A stretch of 64,000 nucleotides of DNA from Anas platyrhynchos (lineage: Eukaryota > Chordata > Aves > Anseriformes > Anatidae). Location of the stretch: the NCBI RefSeq assembly GCF_047663525.1, contig NC_092590.1, positions 4,050,001 through 4,114,000 on the forward strand. Reading direction: 5' to 3'. Position numbers and translations under genes: made by a program. The notes under the pieces were generated by a model, which ran no database searches, was not told the DNA's origin, and was given only the letters and a program-made list of their open reading frames with translations. Shown here one piece after another: positions 23,501 through 34,830 of this stretch (positions are counted from its first letter, which is position 1; every line of letters starts with the position of its first letter).

Positions 23501-26500
23501 TAAGCTAAAAGATCAAGTGGGAGCCTTCTGGTAAGCAAGTCTGGCTCCTGGAACCAGTGACTTCAGAAATCCAGAATAGCATGTAACCAGAACCACCCCC
23601 GGAGATGCTCAACTAGGATTACTGAGGTCCAAGTTCAGGGTGCCGCTCTATCAAATGCTGACTAATTGCATAATCACTGTGCCCTGATATCAAGATCAAT
23701 GGGTAGGGAGGAAGCACCCAACTGTCTTGAACTACAAGGACCTTTCCCACAAGTACATACCCTGCAGCACTGAATTCCCCCACAAAATCCCAAGAAAGCC
23801 TTGCCAGCAGCAGAACTCAGTGAATATACATGTATTACATGCAACATTTAGATTACAACTGATATGCGTAATCTTTCTGGCATGCATGTGTGAACACAAG
23901 GAGCTCCAAGACACACAGCTCAAATCACTGAAGTAAATACTAAACAACACCCAAGGAAGACACCACACTGCAACAAGCTTTTAGTACCTGCAGGTCTAAA
24001 TTCTGCAGCCCGACTTGCTATTGCACCAGACTACTGCATAGCACACATTCCTATCAGTACCCTGTATGAGTAAAACGCAGCACACCCAAACACACATATG
24101 TACTTCAGAATCCCCATTAAACAAACAAAGCACAAAAATTCAGCAGCAGGGATTACCCCGGGTAGCATTTACAACCTGGATCAGAGCTCTACTTAGAGAG
24201 TCCTTCCTTTCCTCCTTCAGCCCTTCCCTTAAACCCATGTGCTGCAAGACACCCAAGTCTGCAGCAGGACAGCCCAGCCTCTTTCTATCCCCAGCTGCTG
24301 GGGTGGGAGCTGAGCCACAGCCCAGAAGCTGGCACCAGTGCCACTGCCCTTCCCCAGTCCCAGCAGAGCTGGGAAAGCTTCCTCCTTACCCGCCCCCACT
24401 TCAGCAGCAGCCAAGCAGCTGTTTCCCCTGGCTCATGCAGCAGTGGGCAGTGCCACCCCGCTACTGCTGGCTGTCACCCCAGGGCACCAGCCTGCTGCTG
24501 TCGTCACACCACACCCCCAGGCACCCGCTGCCTTGCGGACAAAGTACTTGAGCAGGGTGCCAGCAGCACCTGAAGGTATTATGACCAGAACCAAGCAAAG
24601 CACATGCTGCTCGAGTGATATCCTCAGACTTCTTGTAATCACGAGTAACACTTGGTGGCCTTTAATCCCTTGGCCACAGGCAGTTGGCCAGAGATATCTG
24701 GAAAGCAGCATTATGCCTAGGTACAGCAAGCAGCTCCCTCCACCACCAAGGAAAACAACAGCTACTGCTTGACTCAGTATTACAGCACCAAGCTGTCTAA
24801 ACCCACCAGCTTCAGGACTGCCCAATGCTCGGGCAGCACCTACATGGACAGCTGAGTAATCATTTCTCCAGACACCTGCTGGGCCACAGCTACCCCCGTG
24901 ACCACCATTTCAGCCCACTGCCCTCTGAACAGAAACCACACAAGGCAACAGCACCAGCCAGATCATCATGCAGCACAAGGGCCAGGCAGCATCTTGCCTG
25001 GGGCTACTCCTCATGCCACCAACACGGGCCTGCCCCTTTCAACAACACGTCAAATACAGGGTTTTGGTACTGGAGCCACAGGTGACATCTGCCACCTTCT
25101 CCCTTGGCTTTCCTGTCAAGGGTCCAGGTAAGGTTGAATTTGAGCGTTTTGAGGAAGAACATGTTTTTTCTGATGGGCAAACTGGACCTTCCATGTACAG
25201 TACTCCCTTCTTTCCTGACCCACCTCCTGGAGAGGACAGGATGGTCAGGACAAATGCACCAGGTACTGCACATGCCTCTCATGTCAGCCAGCACTCAACA
25301 CGCACATGGGTATGCATACAGCCCCCTGCCTTGACCCTGCTTTAATCAGCTGCTCGACAACCCCTTATCACCAGAAGCTTCTCCTCCTTCAGTAAACATT
25401 GCGTAACACCATCACACCTCTGCCCTGACATCTCAGCAGATACCATGTTGGTCATGACAGACCTTTGCCTATCCTGGTCCCATGGCAGCTTCACACACAT
25501 ACAGGAACCTGGCATCCTGATCAGAAGTGGATCAGCTTCAAGAGCTCCCAAAAGCAGAGCCTGGCACAGGACACTACACATCTCCCCACCTCCCCACACC
25601 TCAAGTCAGGAAGAGACCAGCTCTAGCTTACCAGATTAAGAGCCACATGCAGTAGGAAAAGTTCTCATTTGTTCTTCCAACAAAAGGACTTTCTGAGCTG
25701 TGCTTCAGGCCTGAACTGTTTCAGGCCACAGCTGTGTTTGTATCCTCATACAACAAAACCTGAGCACCAGGTCAGCCTGTCATCTCTGTGCATTACCACA
25801 GGGCATTTCTGCCACCACTATGGCTCCAGCCAAACACATGCACCCAGGTTAATCCACATTCTCAGCCACCACACACATAGTACACCCCTCAGCCAAACAT
25901 GCAGTTGGAACAGGTACACAGCGCAGCTACTTGGTGGTTTCAGAGGAAGGCAGCTCACAGAACCATGCACTTTCCAGGTCTTCTACCCCTAGAGTCGTAC
26001 TCTCCAGAGAAAAAGCAATCAGTGTGCCTCAGTGACCAAAGGTACAGGAAGGACAGAGCTCTGACTGTGCAGTTCCAGCAGCAGTCACATTCCCTGCCCT
26101 CTCAGTGACCCACAACGTGATGGGACCCCATGACCCTTACATGAAGGAAAGTTTGCTCACTGCTTCACTCAACCTGTAGAGCACAGTAATGGGGCACCTG
26201 ACAGAGTAAGGGGGCACACTACATCTGTCACACTGCAGAAAACTTTTAAAGACACTTGTGACTGATACAGAGAACTCTTCACCACCACCCAAGATGTACA
26301 AACTAGGTTACAAGTCCCATTTTGACCCGTGCTCAGAACTGCTGTGCAGTAACCTCCAGCTCATGATTACAGCTGTAACTGACAGCTAGGTCTGCTACCC
26401 ACCCTGCATGCAGACAGCACAACACCCGTGTGTCCCAGCATTGGTAAGGCTGCTCTGTTGGAGATGAAACACACAACTACTTCAGTCCCCATTACTGTGC

Positions 26501-29500
26501 CACCTTCACATCAGCTATTTGGTAGAATCAGATAATTCACTTGTCTGCTAATGGGCTCCTGCTTGCAGCTTTGCTGCCAAATGAAGTGAGACAAAGTGCT
26601 GACATTGAAGTGATCAGAAAACAGCAAATCAGCAGCAGTACAGAGGCAATCAGGTACCAGGATGAAACCAAGTGCTGGCCCAGAGCAGCCTGGGCAAACA
26701 CCAGCTGCCCTCACCACACATGCAGCCCCCACGTCCTCTCACAGCCAACTCTGACCCAGTACAACCCCTCTGACACATGCGCTGTGCAGGTTATCACATA
26801 GTAAGAAAAGCTATTGCTTCATATTTCTTCCTTTAACCTGATTTTGCAACTCTTCAGCTGTCTTTCTACAAAGGAGACCAAGAAGTTAATCCAGCAAGCA
26901 GTGAATTAACTTGAGAAGGCAGCATGTAAGTAGGAGCAGAGTAATTAGGGAAAGACATGTAACATCCAGTAGTCCTACAACAAAGAAGGCACTCTGAGCT
27001 TGTCAAACACTGTTCACTAAAAGGCAGATCTCCTTGGAGACTACTAAATGTATTCTGACGCTCTTAAGATAAAGAGTTGTCCAGCAGCCTTGCACATGGT
27101 GTACTAAACACAGGTTTCAAGACAAAAGCAAACTCTTATTGCAACTGTTATTTCTCTCAATTGAGGACAGTCTCCACCTGAAACTCAGCTTTAGTCAACT
27201 TGATGTTCTTTTGTACCCCCTCTTTTCCTCATCCCCTGGTTTTTCAACCAGTCACCAGAAGCCAGTAGGAGAAGCATTTCACTCTGCAGTACAGCTGTGG
27301 TGCCAGTATATTGCCTAATAATGTGACAGAAGTATTGCCAAATAAGTAAATATCAAAATTCATAAACATCCTACCACCCTTCTCCATACTCTCACACACA
27401 TCCACCTTTCCATTTGAAAGGGCTCATCCTGCCTACTTTGGCAGGTTCCTCTGAACAGTATGACCAGATGCTGAGCTCTTACCATTAGCAGCAGGAATCT
27501 TCAGCACCTCTGGCTGGGGCTTCTTGACACCTTTTTCTATCCGTTTAGTGGCCCACTGTTGAAGAGAAAGAACGCATTAGTACCCCAGATGTAATATTCA
27601 CTTAAACACTTCTACTGTAGCAACACTTCCCTGCCCTTAGACAGGGCTGCCAGCTCACCAGGGTTAACCTGCTGTCCTGTAGCATGCAGACCATCAGAAG
27701 CAGAGGGGAACGAAGCCATCCTGCCCAGCTTGCAAAGCTCCCCACAAACCTGTGTGATGGAGGCATCCAGCACCACAAAACACCCCCTGGTTTCCAGCCC
27801 TAGCAGGACTGTAGCCAGCCCAACCTGTTCTCAGGCAACAAGGCTGCCTCCACCTCCAGCTGAGTCAGCTCCATGTAGCACTGTGCAGCAGCCTGCTGCC
27901 TCCTGGATCTGGCAGGATTTTTATGTGCCTGAAGGTGGCAAGCCCTTCGCTGCCCTGAAGCCTTGCCCCTCACTTTGGGGCAGCCCTCCTGCCCTGGATC
28001 CACTCCTTCCCCACACAGCTGCACTGCCAAGGGATGCAAAGCCCACAGAGAGCTGTCTTACACAGAGAGCTGCCAGTGAAGACAATACATTTTAATTCCT
28101 CCCCCATTTAAATTTTATATGACTTCTAGAAAAGCTGTGACAGAAGCTGTTCCAAGAACACTGAGCCAGCAGAAGCAGCATACACAAATCCATTCTGTCC
28201 AGACCTCAGTGGCTCACCCTCCTCTCCCCCAGCAGTGAAGCCGTGCTTTATAGCAGCACCAACAGGCCTCGCTGACCTGCACACACAGGACTCAGCAATG
28301 TGAGACACACTGAAGTGACTCTCAGGACACAGCCCTCAAAATTGTGGCTTTCTGTCCATCAGCCTCATGGACCATGCAATTTGCTCCTCTTCCTTCCAGA
28401 GCTGTGGGGCATTTGGGGATCCATGCACATCCTGAAGGCATGGCCCCCAGCACGTAACCTTGGAGAGCAGCAGACTGCCAGTCCTGCTTCCCATATCCAG
28501 CCTCGCTGAATCACCAACTGCCCCACCAACACTATCACTTCATTTCCCAGCTCTTCTGTGGCTGAAGCAGCAGCTGTTCCAGGAACTACAACTTCTAGGA
28601 GCAGCTCTGCACCTTCCTGTTACACATCATCCTTGGCTGTGTTGCGTCATTAACTCTTGGCAAACACCAAAAGGAAACACTACTAAAGCAATAAGCCACG
28701 CACAACACCTCTATTTCTACATTTCTTCCACTACATGGAAGCTGGAGCACAGGGCAGAGGCTGAACTGCAAGTACAGTGATCTAATCACCCTCTGACCTG
28801 GCTTGAACCATTGAGTTAAGCTGTAATTAAAGTCCCCGGAAACAGGCAAGTCACTTATTACACACAACAGCAAAAATATACTGGGCTACTGCCAGAGCCA
28901 CAAACACTACCAGAGAAATGACTTCTCCCAGGTCCTCCCAAAGCAATGCCTATTGCTGCCACCTTTTGTTTTGCCCACCCTGGGACAGAAGCATCCCTGG
29001 AGCTCAGAAACTACACCCAACTCTCCCTCGGGATTATTCTCCCACAGAAATCCTGCTGTGGGGAGCTCAGCTCAGAATACAGCACCCGAGAGCCTGAGCC
29101 CAAGCAGAAGGCAGTGACACTGAGGACACAGGCTATTGAGACATACCAATGTAATGCTCGAAAGTTTGCAATATCCTCACACACAACCACATCCTTTAGC
29201 ACTTTGCTTAGCAAAGCAGGCAGTAAACTTTTCCCCAAGCGCATGGAAATCGCAGGGCCACATAACCAGCCACATTCCTGCAGCTCTAATGCCTTCACTC
29301 ACCTCAGGCCTTGCCATCCACAGGTTGCCACAGCCCCGGCACACTGCAGTACCCTGCGACACCAAGCTCGGTGGAGTGCAGGCAAGGCCGCAGGGGGCAG
29401 CTCCCTTTGCCCTCCACTCCACTTACTCACGGGCACTTGAAATAGAAGTACTGCCCATCAAAGCTGAATTTTAACTCTGATTAAGTGAAAAGCTTGTTTA

Positions 29501-32500
29501 CATCTAACTTGGAAAACATGAGACACTGCATGCAGCAATGCAAGTAATTTCTCTTCCTTCCTGCTAGCTAGCGATTTGGAATACCACCGCCTTTTCAGCC
29601 GGTTCTGTCCCAAAGCAGCTTCACACCACAACGAGCTATCACCATGCAGATAGATTGATGTCTCAGAGGGGAGGATATCACCTTGGCACACTGGAGATCA
29701 AAAAGCACCCTGCAACTAGGTGATGCAGCACTCATGAATGGTCCTGTAAGAGGCTTCAGAGGCAAAAAACGTATTTGCAAAAGATGTCAGAAAACATCTC
29801 ATCTGCAAGCAGTAGCTGTGTACCAAGTACAACTTGCTGTGACTTCATAAAAGCAAAGGTGCAGGATGATTTGTTGCAGTCAGTCACACCTCAGCTAGGA
29901 ACACAGCATAGACCTCCCCTGTTCTCCTTACAGAGGGAGCTTGTCTTTACCCTGTGTATCAGCCTTAAATATCATCTCCAGTTCAGGAGCCATGTTTGAC
30001 GACTACTGAAAAGGAGAGCTTACTGAATTACTGAAGCTGTCTGAAATCTGAAGTTACACAGCACTGACTGGCTAGTGTTCCCTTGTTAAGGATGTTGGCA
30101 GGTCATACTAAGAGCAGATGTGGATAAGCTGGTTTAGGTCAGCATCCTCCTTGGACGTTCTCCACACCTCAACAGAAACACAGATTTCAGAGCACCTCCC
30201 ACACAAGGGGAGGCAGCAAAGCCTGGATGCCACTTAAGTGTGTTTTGTGTGAGGAGAACAACAATGCCAAAAGGAGCAACGACTTCACAACAAGGGTAGA
30301 GGGCCCTCTGGGGTACCCATGCCATTTTTTCCTCATCCTGGGGGACACTGTAGTCACAGACTCTAAACAGGACAAAGAGCCCAGCTTGACAGGACAGTAT
30401 CAAGGGCATTAGCAACATAAATGCCAAGTAGCTTCTTTTACACCTCCATGCACTAATCCATGTTTAGGACAAGATACAAGCAGAGCTGCTGCTGTTCCTG
30501 AACAGCATTTGCTTATCAGTAGTATCAAAACTGCCAGTATCATGCACTGGGAAATCAGGAGTGGCATCAGGTCAGGGTTGTTGACCAGGAAGATGCTGCA
30601 GTAATTAGCAACATAAACCCAGTGGAGGGCAACCCCAGCTCCACTGGCCCCACCTGCGTGCCAGCAGCCTTCATTACTGTCTGCTGTGCACACTGGTAGG
30701 GACCTGCACAGGACTGGGGCCTAGGGTTAACACTGTTGAGGAACTAAGATTACGCAGCAGGTGTGCTGAAGTACTGCCCCAAAAAACAGAGCTGACCCTG
30801 CCAAAGGTCATAGTCCCCATCAGACTCCTCTTCAAGAGCTTTCATTAACCTCTGACCCAGTAGCCTTCAGCCTTGTTCTTGCAGCTCTACACTCTCCTCC
30901 ACCCCACAGCCCATGAAGGATGCCAGCTTCAGATACAAAGACCTGTAATTACGCTGGCCAAGGACATCAGTCAAAGCTTGCTTAAGAAGCCAATGAGTTC
31001 AACAGGAACAAGCAGGAAAAACAGTGATTCATATGTACAGGCCGCAAATTCTCCCTTTTTCTTCCCCACCCTTACGCCACATACCATAGCTCCCAACCCT
31101 GATGGCGGTTCAGGAGAGAGCTACTGCCGCCTTGAGTGCTGGGGAAGGAGCACAGCACAGCCCACAGAGCCAGGGACTATTGGTTTCACCAGTGGCACCC
31201 AAAGATCCTTATTGTCCCCAGGTTTATTCTTCCCAAGTTTAGCTTCCTTTGGGTTGCCAAGGTCATCTGTAACACCAGCACTGGGGCTTCCACCTCATAG
31301 CTACCAAACTTTTGTTACACCCTTGCCTAGTCAAAGTGCATTCCCTGCAGGGCAGCATAAAAAAAAACTATTAGAAACTTCTTTTAGAAGGGCCGCTATT
31401 AATCCCAGACAGATCAGTTACGTGATGCTAACACACCTATGACTCCAAGCACTCCAAGCATCTGCTGCACATTACCGCACTCAAAGCAAAAGTAAGTCAA
31501 TAAATGTTTTTTCTGCTAACAAAGAGCCCTGGAATTGGAAAGCCTTGATGGAAGGAAGTGTGTGATTGACACCAAGAAGGAACAACGCACAAAATTAACA
31601 ACTGGAAGCTACCTGAGGGTGTTAGAAATACTTCTGTTGCAAGTGATTCTGTAAGCATCAACACAGCAGGGCACCAGTAGTCTGAGGAACTCCTCACAGG
31701 AGCCAACAGCTGAAGGAGAAGCTTCTGTAGCAGTAATCCAACATTTAAAAAACAAACACATGCTAACGTTGCACTAGATATTATTTCCATACTGAAAGGG
31801 AAGCCATAGGCAGAATAAAGCAAGCCATTTTCTCTCAATGTGGCAAATCAATTCAGAAGCAGTATGTCTGTGATGGGGGAAACCAAGTTTTCTAACAGCA
31901 ATCCTCTGCCATTAGTATAGTCAAGTCATGCTCTTCACTTCTTCCTCGCCTTCTCATATAGTACAGCCAGTACATGTATTTACCCACTCCATATAAAGCG
32001 GGTCAACCCCAGTACAATACTGGGTGTTTAAACACAAACAATGCAGTCAAACATAACTTCCTCAGTGATGCTGTCTGTACATGCTGCATTTTGCTTAGAA
32101 TAACGTTCCTTGCCAAGGCAGCTCAGCACAGACAAAGTACTATGCACCAACTGATCTCTCTAGTATTCTATTCATCTGAAATTACTGACAAAAACACATT
32201 GTTCTTTAAATGAGCCCTTCCCTTTTCTCAGGCCACACTAGCAGCACTGGAAGTGAGCATCACACATCCTCAAAGAAGCATAAGTAGATTTATTTGTATT
32301 GGCAGGCAAAAACTCCAGTGTGAGTCCAGTATCATCCTCATCTGACTCCATACCACAGCCTCAAAGACAACTGCACACCAGAGGCATATGTCTGTGTGCC
32401 ATGACAGTGTGCCAGCAGACACCACATGCTTCAGAGCAAACCCAGTTACCTAGCCCCTGGACTATTCTGCCCAAGATTGCAAAGCTGGACCCGCATAACA

Positions 32501-34601
32501 GATAACCTCTACAAAATGCACACAATGTTAGCTAACATAAAACTGCACAGAAATTCAACTGCACAGTCACTGTATCCTCCTATTGTGCCAACAGGGAGTT
32601 AAAAACAGGCAAGAAGAGAGATTAAATCCATACTCAGCTAGAGTCCACAGACTGCCACCACTTGGCCAACAGTTCATACACTCAGCCCAAAGGAGCAACG
32701 AAGGCTGCAGCAGTGCAATACTAAGTGTTATACGGACCCAAGGATCACACTGCTCTACAAAGATAGGAGCCTTTCTGGGAGATCCAAGGCTGGAAGCCAG
32801 AAAGAAAGAAGCCTCAGGAAGCTGCTGAGGTTGCCACAGTTGGAAAACACCTCACCTGCCTGAGACTGCTGCATCCTGACTCAACACTGCTCCAAAGCAG
32901 TCTACTGCTACTCAGTAGAAAGCCTGCAGATTCAACTCAACAGCCCAGGAAGTTTCAGACAGCACAGTTGCACAAGGCTAGCAACTATGCATTTACCACT
33001 TTCCATTGTTAGTATTATTTTTGGCAGGAAAAAGTCAGTTACAACATCTATCTTCAGGGCCTCTTGCACATGCTGCTTCGAATCAATTTTACATCAAGCT
33101 GCTGAGGCAAGCATATTCATGAGCCAAGAAGAAGGGGACACCTCAACAACATGTTCTGTGCAGTCTTCTCCCTAAGCAGGTGTCCTGATGGAACGAACAC
33201 TCCTCAAGTCAAAATCATTTTGTCTACATGGCACTGATCTTATCCACCCAATAAGTGAAGCAGGTATATCTTCAGACTCTTCACCTCAGAACCCTTCTCA
33301 TTTTATTGAAATATAATTCATATTGACATATATACAAATAAAAGAGAAACCTGTTATATGTAAATACATTAATACAACAACGTAACACATTTTAAAAGTA
33401 TTAAAGATTAGTCTATTTGTAATACATGTTCTTTATTATAAATTGCATCTATTTATGAAGAAACAGATCACAGAACTGCACCTGTACCTCCAGAAGCAGA
33501 TCTAACCACATCTCCCAAAATATATTATTTCCTCCCGTATGCATCCCAACAGCTCATACTCCCAGACCAGCAGGCCACCATCATCAGCATGCTGTCAGCT
33601 GCTTCTCTGTATGCCGGCCCAAGACACTTCAAGTCACTTTTTGCTGCTGCATTTGACAACGCTATAGTGACAATGAGATAAGAATTAAGCACGATGAACA
33701 GCAGTTTGTCACAGGTAAAAGCAAGTTGGTCAAACAAGGCTATCTCACTAGGCCATCTGCACGCTCCTTCAGGCAGACCAACCTTCACCTCATCAGCTCC
33801 TGCTATCCATTCTTAATCCCAGCAGCAACTTGTTTTTGTAGCCTCAAGTTATTCTCACACCGTTGACGCTACATAAGAAGAGATCCGTCCCACACGCTCA
33901 GAAAACACCTCAAATATGCCCATTCTCACCAGGAGCCTTAAAACACATCTACTGAAGAGATGCCATTTTGATTAGGACATTGGCACTTCTTCAACGATTT
34001 TAAAGAGAAGGACCCGTTCACTTTCTCAGTACTTTTCTTTAAAGTACCATGGATCTTTAAGGCACTGAAGCAATTTTTAAGCGAAGACCTCGGAGAACAA
34101 GACCAAGCGTGACAAAGCCTCTTCACCGTGACAAAATACTGATGTACACCGCACCCCCACGGACCCCACAGGCGATGACTTCACCTCCCCTGCTCACCAT
34201 GGGGGTGCAGCCCTCCCTCCTGCCCACGAGGAGGGGGCCCCACCAGCCGCCATCTCCTCACGCCCACCCCCCCAGCCCCACTCCCAGGCGACAAAATGGT
34301 GCCGAGCGCTCTTCGCACCCCGGCGGGCCGCGTGGCCGAGCCGGGCTCCGCTCAGCGGGCACCCCCCTTCAGCCAGAGCACGGAGCGGAACCAGGGGCAC
34401 CTTCACCCCCCTCACAGAGCGCAGGAAGGGGCGACGAGACGCAGCCCACCCGCCTACCTCCAGCGTCTTCACCAGCACCCACATGTAGGCCTCGGAGATG
34501 CCCAGCGAGACGCCCAGCGCCGAGGGCAGCACGATGAGAGCGAGCACCATGGCGAGCCACGCCGCGCCCAGCCGCGCCGCCAGCCAGCCCAGCTCCTCCA
34601 T
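17376..34601 (-). CDS. GPAT3: Glycerol-3-phosphate acyltransferase 3 (12 coding exons)
   Basis: Splicing the exons 34458-34601, 27483-27555, 22367-22637, 21815-21889, 21235-21324, 20931-21024, 20461-20576, 19622-19677, 19102-19187, 18714-18842, 18091-18170 and 17376-17502 gives 1341 bases, 446 residues plus stop. Every intron is GT-AG and all phases agree. The protein is the ER membrane enzyme that acylates glycerol-3-phosphate at sn-1, the first step to phosphatidate and triacylglycerol. What shows it: an N-terminal hydrophobic segment (about residues 12-32), the N-H-T-S-P-I-D box with H232 and D237, G-Q-V-H-G-G (251-256) with F-E-R (274-276), F-P-E-G-T (304-308), and P-V-A-I-K (331-335). 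A second hydrophobic pair lies around residues 140-180. The start has a strong GCCATGG context. Human GPAT3 is about 434 residues; this one has a longer C-terminal tail after K-M-L-V. The wording of exons 3, 7 and 9 favours GPAT3 over GPAT4. Confidence 0.96.
18091..18170 (-). CDS. GPAT3: GPAT3 coding exon 11
   Basis: 80 bases, acceptor TTGAAG|GAAGGA, donor CCATG|GTGAGT. It encodes E-G-E-D-A-V-Q-F-A-N-R-V and the G-G-L-T-E-L-P stretch. Confidence 0.94.
18714..18842 (-). CDS. GPAT3: GPAT3 coding exon 10
   Basis: 129 bases, acceptor TTACAG|TATGAT, donor AGAAAG|GTAATT. It encodes Y-D-P-Q-F-G-D-A-F-W-N to W-Y-M-P-P-M, strongly conserved in GPAT3/GPAT4. Confidence 0.95.
19102..19187 (-). CDS. GPAT3: GPAT3 coding exon 9 (blocks III and IV)
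   Basis: 86 bases, acceptor GGACAG|GCACCT, donor ATCAAG|GTATGA. It completes F-P-E-G-T and ends with Y-P-V-A-I-K. Confidence 0.96.
19622..19677 (-). CDS. GPAT3: GPAT3 coding exon 8 (first half of block III)
   Basis: 56 bases, acceptor CCACAG|GCTCAG, donor CCAGAAG|GTAAGA. It ends I-L-I-F-P-E; the glycine codon of FPEG is split across the intron. Confidence 0.95.
20461..20576 (-). CDS. GPAT3: GPAT3 coding exon 7 (acyltransferase block II)
   Basis: 116 bases, acceptor TTGCAG|GTTGGC, donor AAAAAG|GTGAGG. It carries V-G-Q-V-H-G-G, then A-C-P-H-V-W-F-E-R-S-E, the acceptor-substrate region. Confidence 0.96.
20931..21024 (-). CDS. GPAT3: GPAT3 coding exon 6 (catalytic H-x4-D box)
   Basis: 94 bases, acceptor TTGCAG|GGAAAA, donor GCAATG|GTATGA. 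It contains N-H-T-S-P-I-D, acyltransferase block I with the catalytic histidine and aspartate. Confidence 0.96.
21235..21324 (-). CDS. GPAT3: GPAT3 coding exon 5
   Basis: 90 bases, acceptor TTTCAG|TGTG, donor AACAG|GTCAGT. It encodes V-K-N-Y-L-S-E to I-H-Y-H-N, the linker just before the catalytic box. Confidence 0.95.
21815..21889 (-). CDS. GPAT3: GPAT3 coding exon 4
   Basis: 75 bases, acceptor CTGCAG|CTTTAC, donor CAGCAG|GTGAGT. It encodes the hydrophobic segment ending G-T-T-L-V-G-Q-L-P. Confidence 0.95.
22367..22637 (-). CDS. GPAT3: GPAT3 coding exon 3
   Basis: 271 bases, acceptor CCCAAG|GTATC, donor CTACG|GTAAGC. It carries the F-S-D-I-F-Y-F motif, E-D-E-V-T-Q-R-F-S-S-E-E-L and the start of the second hydrophobic region. 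Confidence 0.96.
22638..27482 (-). other. GPAT3 intron 2
   Basis: A 4.8-kb intron. No recognised repeat body or nested gene. It is richer in CA/CT words than the left flank and contains chance open frames up to 161 codons (24066-24551). Confidence 0.7.
27483..27555 (-). CDS. GPAT3: GPAT3 coding exon 2
   Basis: 73 bases, acceptor CAACAG|TGGGCC, donor AATG|GTAAGAG. It begins W-A-T-K-R-I-E-K-G, the cytosolic stretch after the first membrane segment, followed by a poorly conserved lysine-rich tail. Confidence 0.94.
27556..34457 (-). other. GPAT3 intron 1
   Basis: A 6.9-kb intron, the usual place for enhancers, but none can be identified by eye. An AT-rich patch of about 150 bases lies at 33300-33450. 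Open frames such as 30873-31442 have no coding signature. Confidence 0.7.
34458..34601 (-). CDS. GPAT3: GPAT3 coding exon 1
   Basis: 48 codons, phase 0, donor CTGGAG|GTAGGC. It encodes the N-terminal membrane segment and the V-S-L-G-I-S-E motif typical of GPAT3. The frame stays open upstream to 34982, but the ATG at 34599-34601 gives the start expected for the family. Confidence 0.95.
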
Positions 34602-34681
34602 GGCGGGCAGCGCCTCCTCCCGCGCCGCCTCCGTTCCCAGGCCAGCCGCTGCCCTCCGCCGCCCTAAAGCCTCACGGCCGG

Positions 34682-34726
34682 CCCCGGACCGCCCCCGGAC
34701 CGCCCCCGGACAGCCCCCGGGACCGC
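34682..34726. repeat. Four tandem 11-12-bp GC units in the GPAT3 promoter
   Basis: CCCCGGACCGC is repeated at 34682-34692 and 34693-34703, then as CCCCGGACAGC at 34704-34714 and a 12-bp variant at 34715-34726. Each unit junction makes a CCGCCCCC word resembling an Sp1/KLF site, so repeat number could affect promoter strength. Confidence 0.85.
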
Positions 34727-34830
34727 CCCGCTCCGCCCGGCCCGACCCCGGCGCCCCGCCGGCGGAAAAACGGAGCTGGAGCCTGAGGCCTAGCCCCGGC
34801 CCGCAGAGCTGCCTCCGGGAGGGACGCACA

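Larger units (their letters stand above)
34290..34830 (-). promoter_or_regulatory. GPAT3: CpG-island promoter of GPAT3
   Basis: An abrupt rise to very high G+C with dense CpG, surrounding the start codon. GC-box words (CCGCCC/GGGCGG type) recur at about 34690-34740. No TATA box stands at a sensible distance, as expected for a broad CpG-island promoter. The transcription start is not resolved. Confidence 0.85.

Noticed and set aside
30873..31442. 189-codon plus-strand frame in GPAT3 intron 1
   Set aside because: Antisense in a large intron, no domain, no splice or promoter context; composition is that of chance reading.
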